From: Ligilactobacillus aviarius subsp. aviarius DSM 20655
Lineage (GTDB): Bacteria > Bacillota > Bacilli > Lactobacillales > Lactobacillaceae
Assembly (NCBI RefSeq): GCF_001436315.1
Contig: NZ_AYZA01000011.1
Coordinates: 91,144 to 154,758 of the forward strand
Length of the DNA: 63,615 nucleotides
Direction: 5' to 3'
Positions within the stretch are counted from its first letter, which is position 1. Every line of letters begins with the position of its first letter. Below are positions 55,869-63,615 of this stretch, piece after piece. The notes under the pieces were generated by a model. The model searched no databases and was not told the DNA's origin. It saw nothing but the letters and a program-made list of their open reading frames with translations. The translations under genes and the position numbers were made by a program.

Positions 55869-55884
55869 ATTTTCAATCTCTAAG

Positions 55885-57651
55885 CTATTTATTTCCCCAG
55901 CGTTTCTTTAAATCATATACGATTTGTTTTGGCTGCCGGTCACGGGTAAAAATTCCTTTCTTGTTTCCATCGACCCGGATCAATCCGGCCGGAGTCGCAA
56001 AGTCCGCAAAATTCCATAACAATTCGCCGCAAACAAAATCGCATTGATCAAAGACATCAAAGTTCATCTGATAATAATCATGCTGGTATTCTTCCGAATA
56101 CGGCTCCCGGTTAATCGAATGCATTCCACTTAACGTATCAGCCCCAAACTCTGTAAAGAGAATTGGTTTATCCGGAAACTTCTGGTGCCATTTTCGAAGT
56201 TCAGTCATCAAGTCTGATTTGGCTTGGGCTAAATCATTAAAATCAATGTACCACCCGTAGTACCGGTTCAATGCGATCACGTCGAACAGATCACCCGTCA
56301 AATCAACGTCAACCGTTGCTGATGCAATTTTCGGTGCCACCAGTGGAAGATGCTGCCAATCTAACTGACGGGTGTAGTCCGTTATTTCCTTAAAGTACTC
56401 GTGAGCGCCTTCTTGCTGGCTTGCCGGTTCATTGGCAACCGACCACATAATAACTGATGGGTGGTTCTGATCCCGCGTGATCGTTTCTTGGATAACCTGT
56501 TTATGGGCATCCATTGTTTGCATTATTTTCCAAGTATTTGCTGCTTTCTGCCCCATCATTGAAACCGAGAAGCCGGCATATAATCCAACCGCCGGGACTT
56601 CATCGATCACTAAAAAACCGTCGCGATCTGCAAGCTGCATTTCTTCTTCAGAGTATGGGTAGTGCGATGTTCGAAAAGCATTCGCATGCATCCACTTCAT
56701 TGTTTGATGATCATGGTTGATCACCGCCCGGTTCATCCCCTTGCCAATGATTGGAAAATCTTCATGCCGGCCAAATCCCTTAAGATAAACCGGCTGGTCA
56801 TTAACATATATCCCAGCATTTTTGACTTCGACTTTTCGAATACCAAATTCCTGCGTGTACGTATCGATCAGTTCGCCTTCAGCCAACAAGCTGATTTTTA
56901 AACGGTACAAGTAAGCATTCATCGGCTGCCACAAATGCGTATCGCTGATCACCATTTTTTGAATTTCGTTCAATGAGTTTCCCTGAACCCGTTCGATTCG
57001 GTTTCCATCTTCATCCAGAATTTCAGCAACCACCTGGTCAAAATCTCCGGTAACCCTCACTTCCGGATTAACGGTTGTTTGCTTTAGATCCGTATCGTAC
57101 TTAACGACGATCTCGTCAATGTGGGCCATTCGCGATGTTGTATAAAGTTTAACGGGGCGGTGAATTCCGGCATAATTAAAGAAATCAAAGTTCGGGTCTA
57201 CATGGTAATTTCCATTTTCTTCCGTCAGTTTTCCAATCGGAATCGTCTTATTGCTTAACAGGTTTGAAACCCGGACTTTAAGGTCGTTTTCGCCAGGATG
57301 AATTTGCCCATCAAGTTCAATTTCAAACGGCGTAAACCCGCCCTGATGATGACCAACCTGCTTGCCATTTACGTAAACCGTTGCTTCGTGAGTAACCGAG
57401 CCAAACCGTAAGACATTGCGTTGTGCCAGTTGCATTTTTGAAACGTTAAACGTTGTTTGATACCAAAAATAGCCGTCATGATTGCGAATTTGCTGATCAA
57501 TTACCTGATCATTAAACGATGCCGGCACAGCCATCGTAATTGAATTCGCCAACGGTTGAGCGGGATCAATCGGCTGCTCTTCAACCTTGAAATTCCAAAA
57601 GCCATCAAGACTGGTTAACATCCGACATTCATTTGATTCTGGATAAAGCAT
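55885..57651 (-). CDS. uidA: Beta-glucuronidase (GH2)
   Basis: 588 aa. It releases glucuronic acid from glucuronides in the cytoplasm. A sugar-binding domain (about 1-175) and an Ig-like domain are followed by the TIM barrel. The acid/base Glu is in WSVANEPAS (about 405) and the nucleophile Glu in LFTEFGADT (about 500). The N-x-K motif that selects the glucuronate carboxylate is in GNKKGIFTRDRQPK. GAAGG precedes the ATG. It stands alone, with no uronate-isomerase genes in the window. Expression is probably under catabolite control. Confidence 0.94.
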   Translation of the reverse strand: MLYPESNECRMLTSLDGFWNFKVEEQPIDPAQPLANSITMAVPASFNDQVIDQQIRNHDGYFWYQTTFNVSKMQLAQRNVLRFGSVTHEATVYVNGKQVGHHQGGFTPFEIELDGQIHPGENDLKVRVSNLLSNKTIPIGKLTEENGNYHVDPNFDFFNYAGIHRPVKLYTTSRMAHIDEIVVKYDTDLKQTTVNPEVRVTGDFDQVVAEILDEDGNRIERVQGNSLNEIQKMVISDTHLWQPMNAYLYRLKISLLAEGELIDTYTQEFGIRKVEVKNAGIYVNDQPVYLKGFGRHEDFPIIGKGMNRAVINHDHQTMKWMHANAFRTSHYPYSEEEMQLADRDGFLVIDEVPAVGLYAGFSVSMMGQKAANTWKIMQTMDAHKQVIQETITRDQNHPSVIMWSVANEPASQQEGAHEYFKEITDYTRQLDWQHLPLVAPKIASATVDVDLTGDLFDVIALNRYYGWYIDFNDLAQAKSDLMTELRKWHQKFPDKPILFTEFGADTLSGMHSINREPYSEEYQHDYYQMNFDVFDQCDFVCGELLWNFADFATPAGLIRVDGNKKGIFTRDRQPKQIVYDLKKRWGNK

Positions 57652-57684
57652 TCAAAAACCTTCTTTATTAACTAAGATACTTTT

Positions 57685-57713
57685 ATTGTAAAATAAAACG
57701 ATTTCAAAGTTAA
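57685..57713 (-). promoter_or_regulatory. uidA promoter with cre-like site in the spacer
   Basis: TTAACT-17-TACAAT on the minus strand. The spacer is TTGAAATCGTTTTATTT, whose TTGAAATCGTTTTAT part (57693-57707) fits the cre core TGNAANCG but misses the final CA. Binding there would block RNA polymerase. Confidence 0.5.
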
Positions 57714-57852
57714 TTTTTTAAATGCAAAATTCTTTTTAATATAGTAAGAAGAAACTGTGAAACACCTTGAATTTCGGCCTTCGGATTTTGTATCATACAG
57801 TGGACAAAGGGGTTATACGGAGTAACTAACTATTTGATAAAGGATGATTAAT

Positions 57853-58833
57853 GTGAAAAACGGGCCAATTGATCTTGTCATCCCTTGGGTTAACGGAGAG
57901 GATCCCCAATGGCAGCAAAAAGCAGCCCCTTATCTTTCAGTTAAGGATTTTAACGGTGAACGATTCCGCGATTGGGAAATTTTGAAATATTTGTTTCGCA
58001 GCATTGATCGGTATCTTCCATGGATCAATCAAATTTACCTCATTACTGATAATCAGGTGCCAGTGTGGTTAGATTCAAGCAACTCGCACGTTCAAGTGAT
58101 CGATCATCGCGAAATAATCGATCATCAATTTCTCCCGACATTTAATTCAAATGCCATCTTGATGAATGCTTATAAGATTCCCAATCTTAGCGAACATTTT
58201 ATGATTATTGAGGATGATATGCTGTTTACCCGGCCTGCAAAGCCAGAAGACTTTTTTGTTGACGGTCAGCCACGGGACTTTCTGATTGAATCGCCAATCT
58301 CCCCCAACGAGGATTTCGCTTATATTTTAATGAATACGATGATGCTTATTAACCGGCAATTCAACAAGCGCAAGGTGCTTAAGCAATTGCGAAGCAAGTA
58401 CCTTAATCTTCACTATGGAATTGAAATCGTTCGTTCATTGGGAAGCTGTTTCTATCGGCATTTTACTGGCTTTTACAACCGGCACTGTGTCCAACCATAT
58501 TTGAAATCTGAGTTTAAAACCGTTGTTGAAAATGTTTTCCCGACTGAATGCCACGAAACGATCACGCACCGCGTTCGGGGAAATCATGATATTTCTGAAT
58601 GGATCGTCCGGTACTATAACTTGGTAACGGGAAACTTCATTCCATCTTCACCACAACGCTACCGGTACTTCGAAATCGGACAGTTTGAGGATATTCGCAA
58701 AGCAGTAAATGATGAGAAATACTTTTCCATTTGCATGAACGACCGTAACATTCATCATTTCGATCAAAATATTCACCAGTTACGATCGATCCTGAATGAA
58801 AAGTTTGATCAAAAATCTTCATTTGAAAAATAA
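57853..58833 (+). CDS. Stealth-family hexose-1-phosphate transferase
   Basis: 326 aa from the GTG at 57853, with AAAGGA 8 bases upstream. An ATG three codons earlier has no room for a ribosome-binding site. CR1 is IDLVIPWVNGEDPQW, CR2 is FRDWEILKYLFRSIDRYLPWINQIYLITD, and the conserved IEDDMLFTRPA and RGNHDISEW segments follow. Stealth proteins transfer sugar-1-phosphate to build capsule or wall polymers with phosphodiester links. It stands alone between beta-glucuronidase and the YfhO-type gene. TTGAAT-18-TATCAT is a possible promoter near 57770-57800. Confidence 0.9.
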   Translation: MKNGPIDLVIPWVNGEDPQWQQKAAPYLSVKDFNGERFRDWEILKYLFRSIDRYLPWINQIYLITDNQVPVWLDSSNSHVQVIDHREIIDHQFLPTFNSNAILMNAYKIPNLSEHFMIIEDDMLFTRPAKPEDFFVDGQPRDFLIESPISPNEDFAYILMNTMMLINRQFNKRKVLKQLRSKYLNLHYGIEIVRSLGSCFYRHFTGFYNRHCVQPYLKSEFKTVVENVFPTECHETITHRVRGNHDISEWIVRYYNLVTGNFIPSSPQRYRYFEIGQFEDIRKAVNDEKYFSICMNDRNIHHFDQNIHQLRSILNEKFDQKSSFEK

Positions 58834-58865
58834 AACGCTGTGATTCAAATCACAGCGTTTCTTTT
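58833..58865. terminator. Bidirectional terminator between Stealth and YfhO-type genes
   Basis: AAACGCTGTGAT-tcaa-ATCACAGCGTTT perfect 12-bp stem. Confidence 0.9.
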
Positions 58866-61524
58866 ATTTCTTCTTTTCATACCGCCAGCACAGCACTAAA
58901 ATTGCCCAGGTAATCAAAGTTACAATGATTCCAAGGGTCAATAGCGGTGGCCAGAACGACAAGGTTACATGGTGCCGTCCCGGAGTCATTGGAATTGCTA
59001 AGAACGTTCCAAAGGCTTCCCGCGGTTTAACTTTTTGCCCATCAACCTTGGCGCTCCATCCCTTGTTAAATGGAATCGTGGTCATCATCACGTCTTTATC
59101 ATGTGGAATATCAATGTCGCCCCGTAATTGCAACCGGCCATTATGAGTTAGTTTCCATTGATTGTTCATTACAGAATAGATCGTCTTTTCAAATGCTGAA
59201 AGGTTAAATTTATAAACCTCAAGATCATTCAAATCGATCGTCTTGCCGTTATTTGGATTAATATCGATCGTAACATCTTGTCCAGGAGTATTGGCTGAAA
59301 CATTAAATAACGTTGGTTGCGAGCCATTTCCCATTCCTGGCATACTATTGCCGTTGATCGTGATCGACGAGTTCCAAACAATTCCGGTTGTTAACTGAAT
59401 GTAGTATGGTTCAGCCCCGACATTTTTCAGCTGAATTTCATAAGTTGATGGTTGGTTCGGGTCAGTGGTGATCAAATTACCGTTGGCCCCACCATCTAAT
59501 GTACAGTTAGTCATCTTAGTATAATAGCCAACCTTATCAAAGTATTGCCGATGAGTTCCCGCAATCGTGTTCAACAGATAGCTTTGGTTATCCGCCGTAA
59601 AATCACTTGATGGGAAGTTATTCTTCGATGACAAAACATCCTTTGTGGCTGCAAACCCAACCGATAATGCTAACGGGTTCTGATAAATCGTTACCCCATT
59701 AATTTGTTTGACCGGACCATAGAACGAAATATCCGGCCGGTATGAAGTTGCCGGTGTAACCCAGTTGTTATTTTTAACTAAATTATCAAACTGATCAGTT
59801 GGCGCAAGGAAGTACTTAGCTCCCATGACTGAATCGGTCAGCAACGTTCCTTCCGTGTAATTTTCCTTTCCAAGGTAGTTTGGTTGCCCCATCGAATTCA
59901 TGAAACTTGTAACTGCCGCATTTTGCGTTGAAGTAAATCCTGACAATCCGCGATATCCAGCATTCAGTGAATCATTTTCACTGCGTTGGAAAGTCTTGCC
60001 GATCCGGTAGAACGTATGCCCGTTATCCTGATTATTGATCCACGCAATATCACGGTCGAGATTGGCTACAAAATTCGTGTAACTAACTTCGCTAGCGCCC
60101 GGAATATTCTTGATCGTTTGATACCCGTTCATCCCGCATTCAGCCGCAATTAAAACAAGCATTAAGCCTGAAGCCAACATTTGCAAGTTAAGCTTCTTGA
60201 TTTGCTTGTTCCAGCCCATTAACATCCAGGTCATAATTCCAAAAATTACGATCCAGAAAATCAAGGTGGCGATCGCATTCGGAACCGTTAAGAAGTTGAA
60301 CTTCTTCCGATTAATAAAGATAACAATCCAGCAAATTACCGGAATGATAAACGTAATTGCTAGCTGATAAATTTTTGGTTTCCCGACCTTCGCGAATCCC
60401 CGCAAAGCAAGTAAAATCATCCACGTACTTACTAAGTAACTAAACCGATATGGATAATATACCGGATATTGGAAAGCGTGCCATACCAGATCAAGCGGTT
60501 GCCAGCACATTGCAAAGAACATGAAGACACAGACTAACCCGGCCGTGATTTTTTCTCTCCACGGAATCTTCTTTGCTAAGAAGTACAAAATAAAGCCACC
60601 GATAATTAAGGCGCCAACAAACAGGTTAGGAAAACCGTTTTGAATTTGATTATCATTGATCGTTCCAATCATGAATTTGCTGAGCATCTTCCATGGTTGA
60701 TATTCAATCACGGATTGAATCGTTTGTTGGGTATAAACCCCTTTACTCTTCGTAATATCAAAATACGTTGGTAAAAGCAGAAAGGCAACGGATCCGGCCG
60801 CTAAAAGCGAACTGATACTGAACCGAGCTGCTCTCTTCCCAAATGTTTTCCAATTTTGCCACTTGCGAACAGCTGTCCAAATGAAATACAAAACTACAAA
60901 AATGCAGACCATGTATCCCATATAGAAATTAATAAACAGCGTTAATGCTAAGAAAATCGTATAGTAAAATGACCGGTCTTCATCAAAAATCTTTTCAATT
61001 CCGTATAAGATAAACGGTAAAAGAACTAAGACGTCAAGCCACATGATGTTAAATTCATTGGCTAAAATCCATCCCATCAAAGCATAGCAAACCGTTGCAG
61101 CCGGAATCCATTTTTGATCTGTCCAGTGCATCTTTTCTAAGCAATAGCCAAGCGCCAAGCCGGCACACCCGTATTTGATCAGCGTCATTATCATTATTCC
61201 AACCGGCAGCATACTCTTCGGGAAGAATAGCAAAATCAAATTAAATGGACTCAATAAGTAATAGGCCCACAATCCTAATGTTTCGCCACCAATTCCATTT
61301 GTAAATGAATACAGTAACTGGCTTGGATGATGCAACAATGTATCCTTATAAAACGCAAAAAAGTCAACGTATTGTTCCCCCATGTCATACGTTAACAATG
61401 AAAGCTTGCCAAAGGGATACACATGCAATATTGCATAGATAATCGCCATAATGATCAAAGGTAATCCGAAGTACAAAGTCCGGCGAATAATCATTTCGCG
61501 TTTTTCTTTACTTATTTTCTTCAT
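58864..61524 (-). CDS. Second YfhO-family polytopic membrane protein
   Basis: 886 aa paralogue of the protein at 28372-31020. It has the signature LSLLTYDMGEQYVDFFAFYKDTLLHH, about 13 membrane helices to residue 470 and an extracytoplasmic beta-rich domain before a C-terminal helix. AAGAGG precedes the ATG. Monocistronic. The YfhO family includes GT-C-type glycosyltransferases for lipoteichoic acid. Acceptor unknown. Two copies suggest distinct sugars or acceptors (inference). Confidence 0.88.
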   Translation of the reverse strand: MKKISKEKREMIIRRTLYFGLPLIIMAIIYAILHVYPFGKLSLLTYDMGEQYVDFFAFYKDTLLHHPSQLLYSFTNGIGGETLGLWAYYLLSPFNLILLFFPKSMLPVGIMIMTLIKYGCAGLALGYCLEKMHWTDQKWIPAATVCYALMGWILANEFNIMWLDVLVLLPFILYGIEKIFDEDRSFYYTIFLALTLFINFYMGYMVCIFVVLYFIWTAVRKWQNWKTFGKRAARFSISSLLAAGSVAFLLLPTYFDITKSKGVYTQQTIQSVIEYQPWKMLSKFMIGTINDNQIQNGFPNLFVGALIIGGFILYFLAKKIPWREKITAGLVCVFMFFAMCWQPLDLVWHAFQYPVYYPYRFSYLVSTWMILLALRGFAKVGKPKIYQLAITFIIPVICWIVIFINRKKFNFLTVPNAIATLIFWIVIFGIMTWMLMGWNKQIKKLNLQMLASGLMLVLIAAECGMNGYQTIKNIPGASEVSYTNFVANLDRDIAWINNQDNGHTFYRIGKTFQRSENDSLNAGYRGLSGFTSTQNAAVTSFMNSMGQPNYLGKENYTEGTLLTDSVMGAKYFLAPTDQFDNLVKNNNWVTPATSYRPDISFYGPVKQINGVTIYQNPLALSVGFAATKDVLSSKNNFPSSDFTADNQSYLLNTIAGTHRQYFDKVGYYTKMTNCTLDGGANGNLITTDPNQPSTYEIQLKNVGAEPYYIQLTTGIVWNSSITINGNSMPGMGNGSQPTLFNVSANTPGQDVTIDINPNNGKTIDLNDLEVYKFNLSAFEKTIYSVMNNQWKLTHNGRLQLRGDIDIPHDKDVMMTTIPFNKGWSAKVDGQKVKPREAFGTFLAIPMTPGRHHVTLSFWPPLLTLGIIVTLITWAILVLCWRYEKKK

Positions 61525-61591
61525 CGAAATACCTCTTTTCTACTAATTTCATTCTGATCCTTACTCCTTACCTGATTTACATAACGTTTTA

Positions 61592-61620
61592 AGTATAAAA
61601 CAATCTGTTACACCTGCCAA
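61592..61620 (-). promoter_or_regulatory. Promoter of the second YfhO-type gene
   Basis: TTGGCA-17-TATACT on the minus strand, about 70 bases before the ATG. Confidence 0.6.
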
Positions 61621-62242
61621 ACAGTGTAATTAATTTTAATTAACCCTTTAAATTCTTGAAGGATGATTTATCAATTCATTTTGATTTCTTCACGAATTAT
61701 TCACAGAATGTTCTGGCATAATCGAACGTAATTATTGCTGCTTTATTTTTGTTTAATTCCTAATTTTGGCCTTTCTTTAAAATAATTGCCGTAATTTCAA
61801 CATTTATCACGATATACCGACCACAATCAAATTATTATTAAAATTTATAAAATATTTTTAAAATATGAATTATAACTTTATATTTAACGTTTTAGTTCGC
61901 ATAAATGCACCGGTTTGTTCAATGAAAGCCGTTTCTATATTAATGAATCAAACTTGGTACTTCAAGGGTTTTCACCAATAAAAATTCAATAACTCAATAT
62001 TCGGATATAAAAAATGATCCGGCTTGAATTCCGAATCATCTACTCTTGATAAAATTGATTAATTACCCTAAAGAGTATATCATTACAAGCATAGGGTTTG
62101 ATAAATACTCTAACCTTATCCCTATAACTAACTTACTCACTATGCTCCAAGCTTCAACTTCAACTACCAGCTTGGGGCTCTTTAATTATTCTATCAGATA
62201 TTCCAAAATATCTAAATAAATTTTATCAATTCTTAAAACAAT
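61621..62242. other. AT-rich non-coding stretch
   Basis: More than 600 bases without a credible frame. The first half shows nothing recognisable. The second half holds the inverted repeats listed below and CTCCAAGCT...AGCTTGGGG near 62145-62180, a stem followed on the plus strand by TCTTTAATTATT. Confidence 0.6.
62065..62111 (+). other. Possible H-type pseudoknot in the intergenic region
   Basis: ACCCTA (62065-62070) pairs with TAGGGT (62092-62097), and AGAGTAT (62072-62078) pairs with ATACTCT (62105-62111). The order a, b, a', b' gives an H-type pseudoknot or two mutually exclusive hairpins. The strand of any transcript is uncertain. Confidence 0.4.
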
Positions 62243-62280
62243 TAAAAGAAGCCTTAGAGATAACCTCTAAGACTTCTTCT
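62243..62280 (-). terminator. Terminator of the right-edge adhesin
   Basis: GAAGCCTTAGAG-ataac-CTCTAAGACTTC stem (one mismatch), T-rich on the minus strand. Confidence 0.8.
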
Positions 62281-62293
62281 TTATTTCAAGAAA

Positions 62294-63615
62294 TTAATTC
62301 TTCTTTCCAAGAACAACGATTCCTGAAATTGCGATCAATGCGATTCCTAAGCCAACTGCTGCGGTTGCGGCTGCTTCACCAGTTTGTGGTAAGCCTTCAC
62401 CATGACCGTTGCCATTGCCTTTACCACTCTTGTTGCCTTGAGCAGCTTGGCCGCCTTGATTTGTTTGACCACCTTGAGCGTTGTTGCCGTTGTTATTGTT
62501 ATTTCCAACAACTGCCACTCCGCCTTGGTTTGTACTGTGATTGTTATTAATTACAGTTGTATTTTGCGTTGTTGCCGTGTTGGCTGTCGGCTTGTTGACC
62601 ACACTGTTGCTTTCCTTATTAGTATTTGGAATTTCGCTTTGTGAGTATGTGATCACTGTTGTTCCAACAGTTGTTGCTGAACTTCCGTTCACAGTTTCCT
62701 TTGACCAGCTTGTTACTGGGACGTTCATTGAGCTTGATACCAATGTTGGCTTGTTGATCATTGAGCTTCCAAATGAACTCGAACCTGATCCTGTCCGCAC
62801 TGCTGATGAAACTGAACTTTCAACCATTGTGTTCGTTTCACTGCTTACAGTCACAGGAACTGACTTTTCAGTTGATTTGTCAACGTAACTGATTGTTGAA
62901 GCCTTTGATGGTACCTTCACACTTGTTTCAGTGTCCTTGCTTGGCTTGCTTGTTGATTCCGAAGCCGTGTTCATTGTTGAACTTGATTCAGTATTGATGT
63001 TGCTTGATGATTCAACTGATGATGAGCTCTTTACAGGACGAGCACCGCCACGGTGGCTCTTAGCTGTTGTTGACTTCATTGATGATGAACTTACAACTTC
63101 TTTACTGCTTGATTCAACTGATGATGCTTCGCTTGAAGCCTTCATTGATGAAGTCTTGCTTGATGACTTGATCATTGAATTCTTCTTGCTTGGAACTTCA
63201 CTTGAGCTCTTTGCTGAACTCTTGATTGAGCTTGACTTAACGCTTGAGCTTGAAATTTTCTTTGATGAAGCCTTACTTGATGACTTGATCATTGAACTCT
63301 TCTTGCTTGATGCCTCACTTGAGCTCTTTACTGAACTCTTGATTGAACTTGACTTCTTGCTTGAACTCTTCAAACTTGAGCTCTTTACAGGACGGTTGCC
63401 ACCACGGTGACTCTTAGCCGTTGCTGATCTCTTTGATGATGAGTTGCTTGAAGCTTTTACGCTTGAGCTCTTCTTACTACTGCTTGAAATCTTGCTTGAA
63501 CTTGACTTCTTACTTGATGATGAACTCTTTACGCTTGAACTCTTCTTGCTGCTTGAAACCTTGCTTGAGCTTGACTTCTTGCTTGATGAGCTCTTAATAC
63601 TTGAACTCTTCTTGC
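62294..63615 (-). CDS. Ser/Lys-rich LPQTG surface adhesin (5' end beyond window)
   Basis: The frame is open from the right edge to the stop at 62294, at least 440 codons. The visible N-terminal side is a Ser/Lys repeat (SSSKKSSSIKSS) with the islands SHRGGARPVKSS and SHRGGNRPVKSS. A Ser/Thr/Val-rich part follows, then a Gly/Asn/Gln-rich segment (NQGGQAAQGNKSGKGNGNGHG) and LPQTGEAAA, a hydrophobic helix and GKKN. Start, signal peptide and ligand-binding domain are outside. It is a close paralogue of the left-edge adhesin in the same orientation. Confidence 0.88.
   Translation of the reverse strand, partial: KKSSSIKSSSSKKSSSSKVSSSKKSSSVKSSSSSKKSSSSKISSSSKKSSSVKASSNSSSKRSATAKSHRGGNRPVKSSSLKSSSKKSSSIKSSVKSSSEASSKKSSMIKSSSKASSKKISSSSVKSSSIKSSAKSSSEVPSKKNSMIKSSSKTSSMKASSEASSVESSSKEVVSSSSMKSTTAKSHRGGARPVKSSSSVESSSNINTESSSTMNTASESTSKPSKDTETSVKVPSKASTISYVDKSTEKSVPVTVSSETNTMVESSVSSAVRTGSGSSSFGSSMINKPTLVSSSMNVPVTSWSKETVNGSSATTVGTTVITYSQSEIPNTNKESNSVVNKPTANTATTQNTTVINNNHSTNQGGVAVVGNNNNNGNNAQGGQTNQGGQAAQGNKSGKGNGNGHGEGLPQTGEAAATAAVGLGIALIAISGIVVLGKKN
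62765..63125 (-). repeat. Direct-repeat partner of the window's left end
   Basis: By eye about 90% or more identical to bases 1-355, with one 6-base gap and a small insertion. The two lie in the same orientation about 62.7 kb apart. Confidence 0.8.

Noticed and set aside
57750-57765. TGTGAAACACC as a second parS
   Set aside because: Only the half-site matches. No left half.
62931-63410. A 159-codon plus-strand frame of the same Leu/Glu/Asp type
   Set aside because: Antisense shadow of the right-edge adhesin. The minus frame has LPQTG and terminator.
1-63615. The window as a closed circle joined at its ends
   Set aside because: The edges fall at different positions of two paralogous genes, so joining would give an internal duplication rather than one continuous gene.

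Overview
The window reads as chromosomal DNA of a lactic acid bacterium of the family Lactobacillaceae. Supporting signs are LPXTG surface proteins with Mub-type repeats and a KxYKxGKxW signal peptide, a class A sortase, PepC and proline iminopeptidase, DUF1129 and DUF951 genes beside ychF, QueT and FolT vitamin-type transporters under preQ1 and THF riboswitches, and the noc-parA-parB block next to rsmG. I cannot name the genus from this sequence alone. No rRNA, tRNA, IS element, prophage or CRISPR array was recognised. The rsmG-noc-parA-parB block places the window near the replication origin. Most genes lie on the minus strand, so the origin is probably to the right of the window (inference).

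Layout. 1-3.7 kb: a Ser/Lys-rich surface adhesin (minus) whose C-terminus lies off the left edge. 3.9-8.5 kb: lipoprotein, DUF4097 protein, proline iminopeptidase, a 102-bp palindromic element and a polysaccharide flippase. 8.7-19.6 kb: a giant Mub-repeat adhesin, about 3600 codons, put out of frame by a G8 tract inside its signal peptide. 19.8-24.9 kb: fructokinase, a VOC protein, a preQ1-riboswitch operon (queT, DUF2829, SDR oxidoreductase), DegV, a CrcB pair and thioredoxin. 24.9-31 kb: a second Ser/Lys-rich LPXTG protein, an unlisted 50-aa Cys-rich metallothionein-like gene, sortase A and a YfhO-type membrane protein. 31.2-40.4 kb: pepC, L,D-transpeptidase, prs, a small XRE regulator, DUF1129, ychF, DUF951, parB, parA, noc, rsmG. 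40.5-44.9 kb: a serine-less alpha/beta-hydrolase, a strong candidate small RNA, a zinc ABC transporter with Zur-like boxes, and folT under a THF riboswitch. 44.9-50.5 kb: MFS transporter, uracil-DNA-glycosylase-like protein, a LysM-NlpC/P60 wall hydrolase with a WalR-like box, and a GH13-fold protein that has lost its catalytic motifs. 50.5-57.7 kb: metallophosphatase/5'-nucleotidase, a second copy of the palindromic element, phnE-phnE-phnC-phnD, beta-glucuronidase. 57.8-63.6 kb: Stealth-family phosphotransferase, a second YfhO-type protein, a 770-bp AT-rich non-coding stretch with a possible pseudoknot, and an LPQTG Ser/Lys-rich adhesin cut by the right edge.

How it fits together. The window is dominated by cell-surface construction: four sortase-type surface proteins, sortase A, two YfhO-type polytopic proteins, a flippase, a Stealth enzyme, an L,D-transpeptidase and a LysM hydrolase. 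Three of the surface proteins share the same Ser/Lys repeat, and the truncated ones at the two edges are close paralogues in direct orientation. Nutrient uptake is the second theme: zinc, folate, queuosine precursors, phosphonate-type compounds, fluoride export and glucuronide use. Items most worth a second look are the G8 switch, the candidate sRNA, the catalytically dead GH13 protein, the palindromic element, the Cys-rich peptide and the preQ1 operon carrying a Tad2-family domain.
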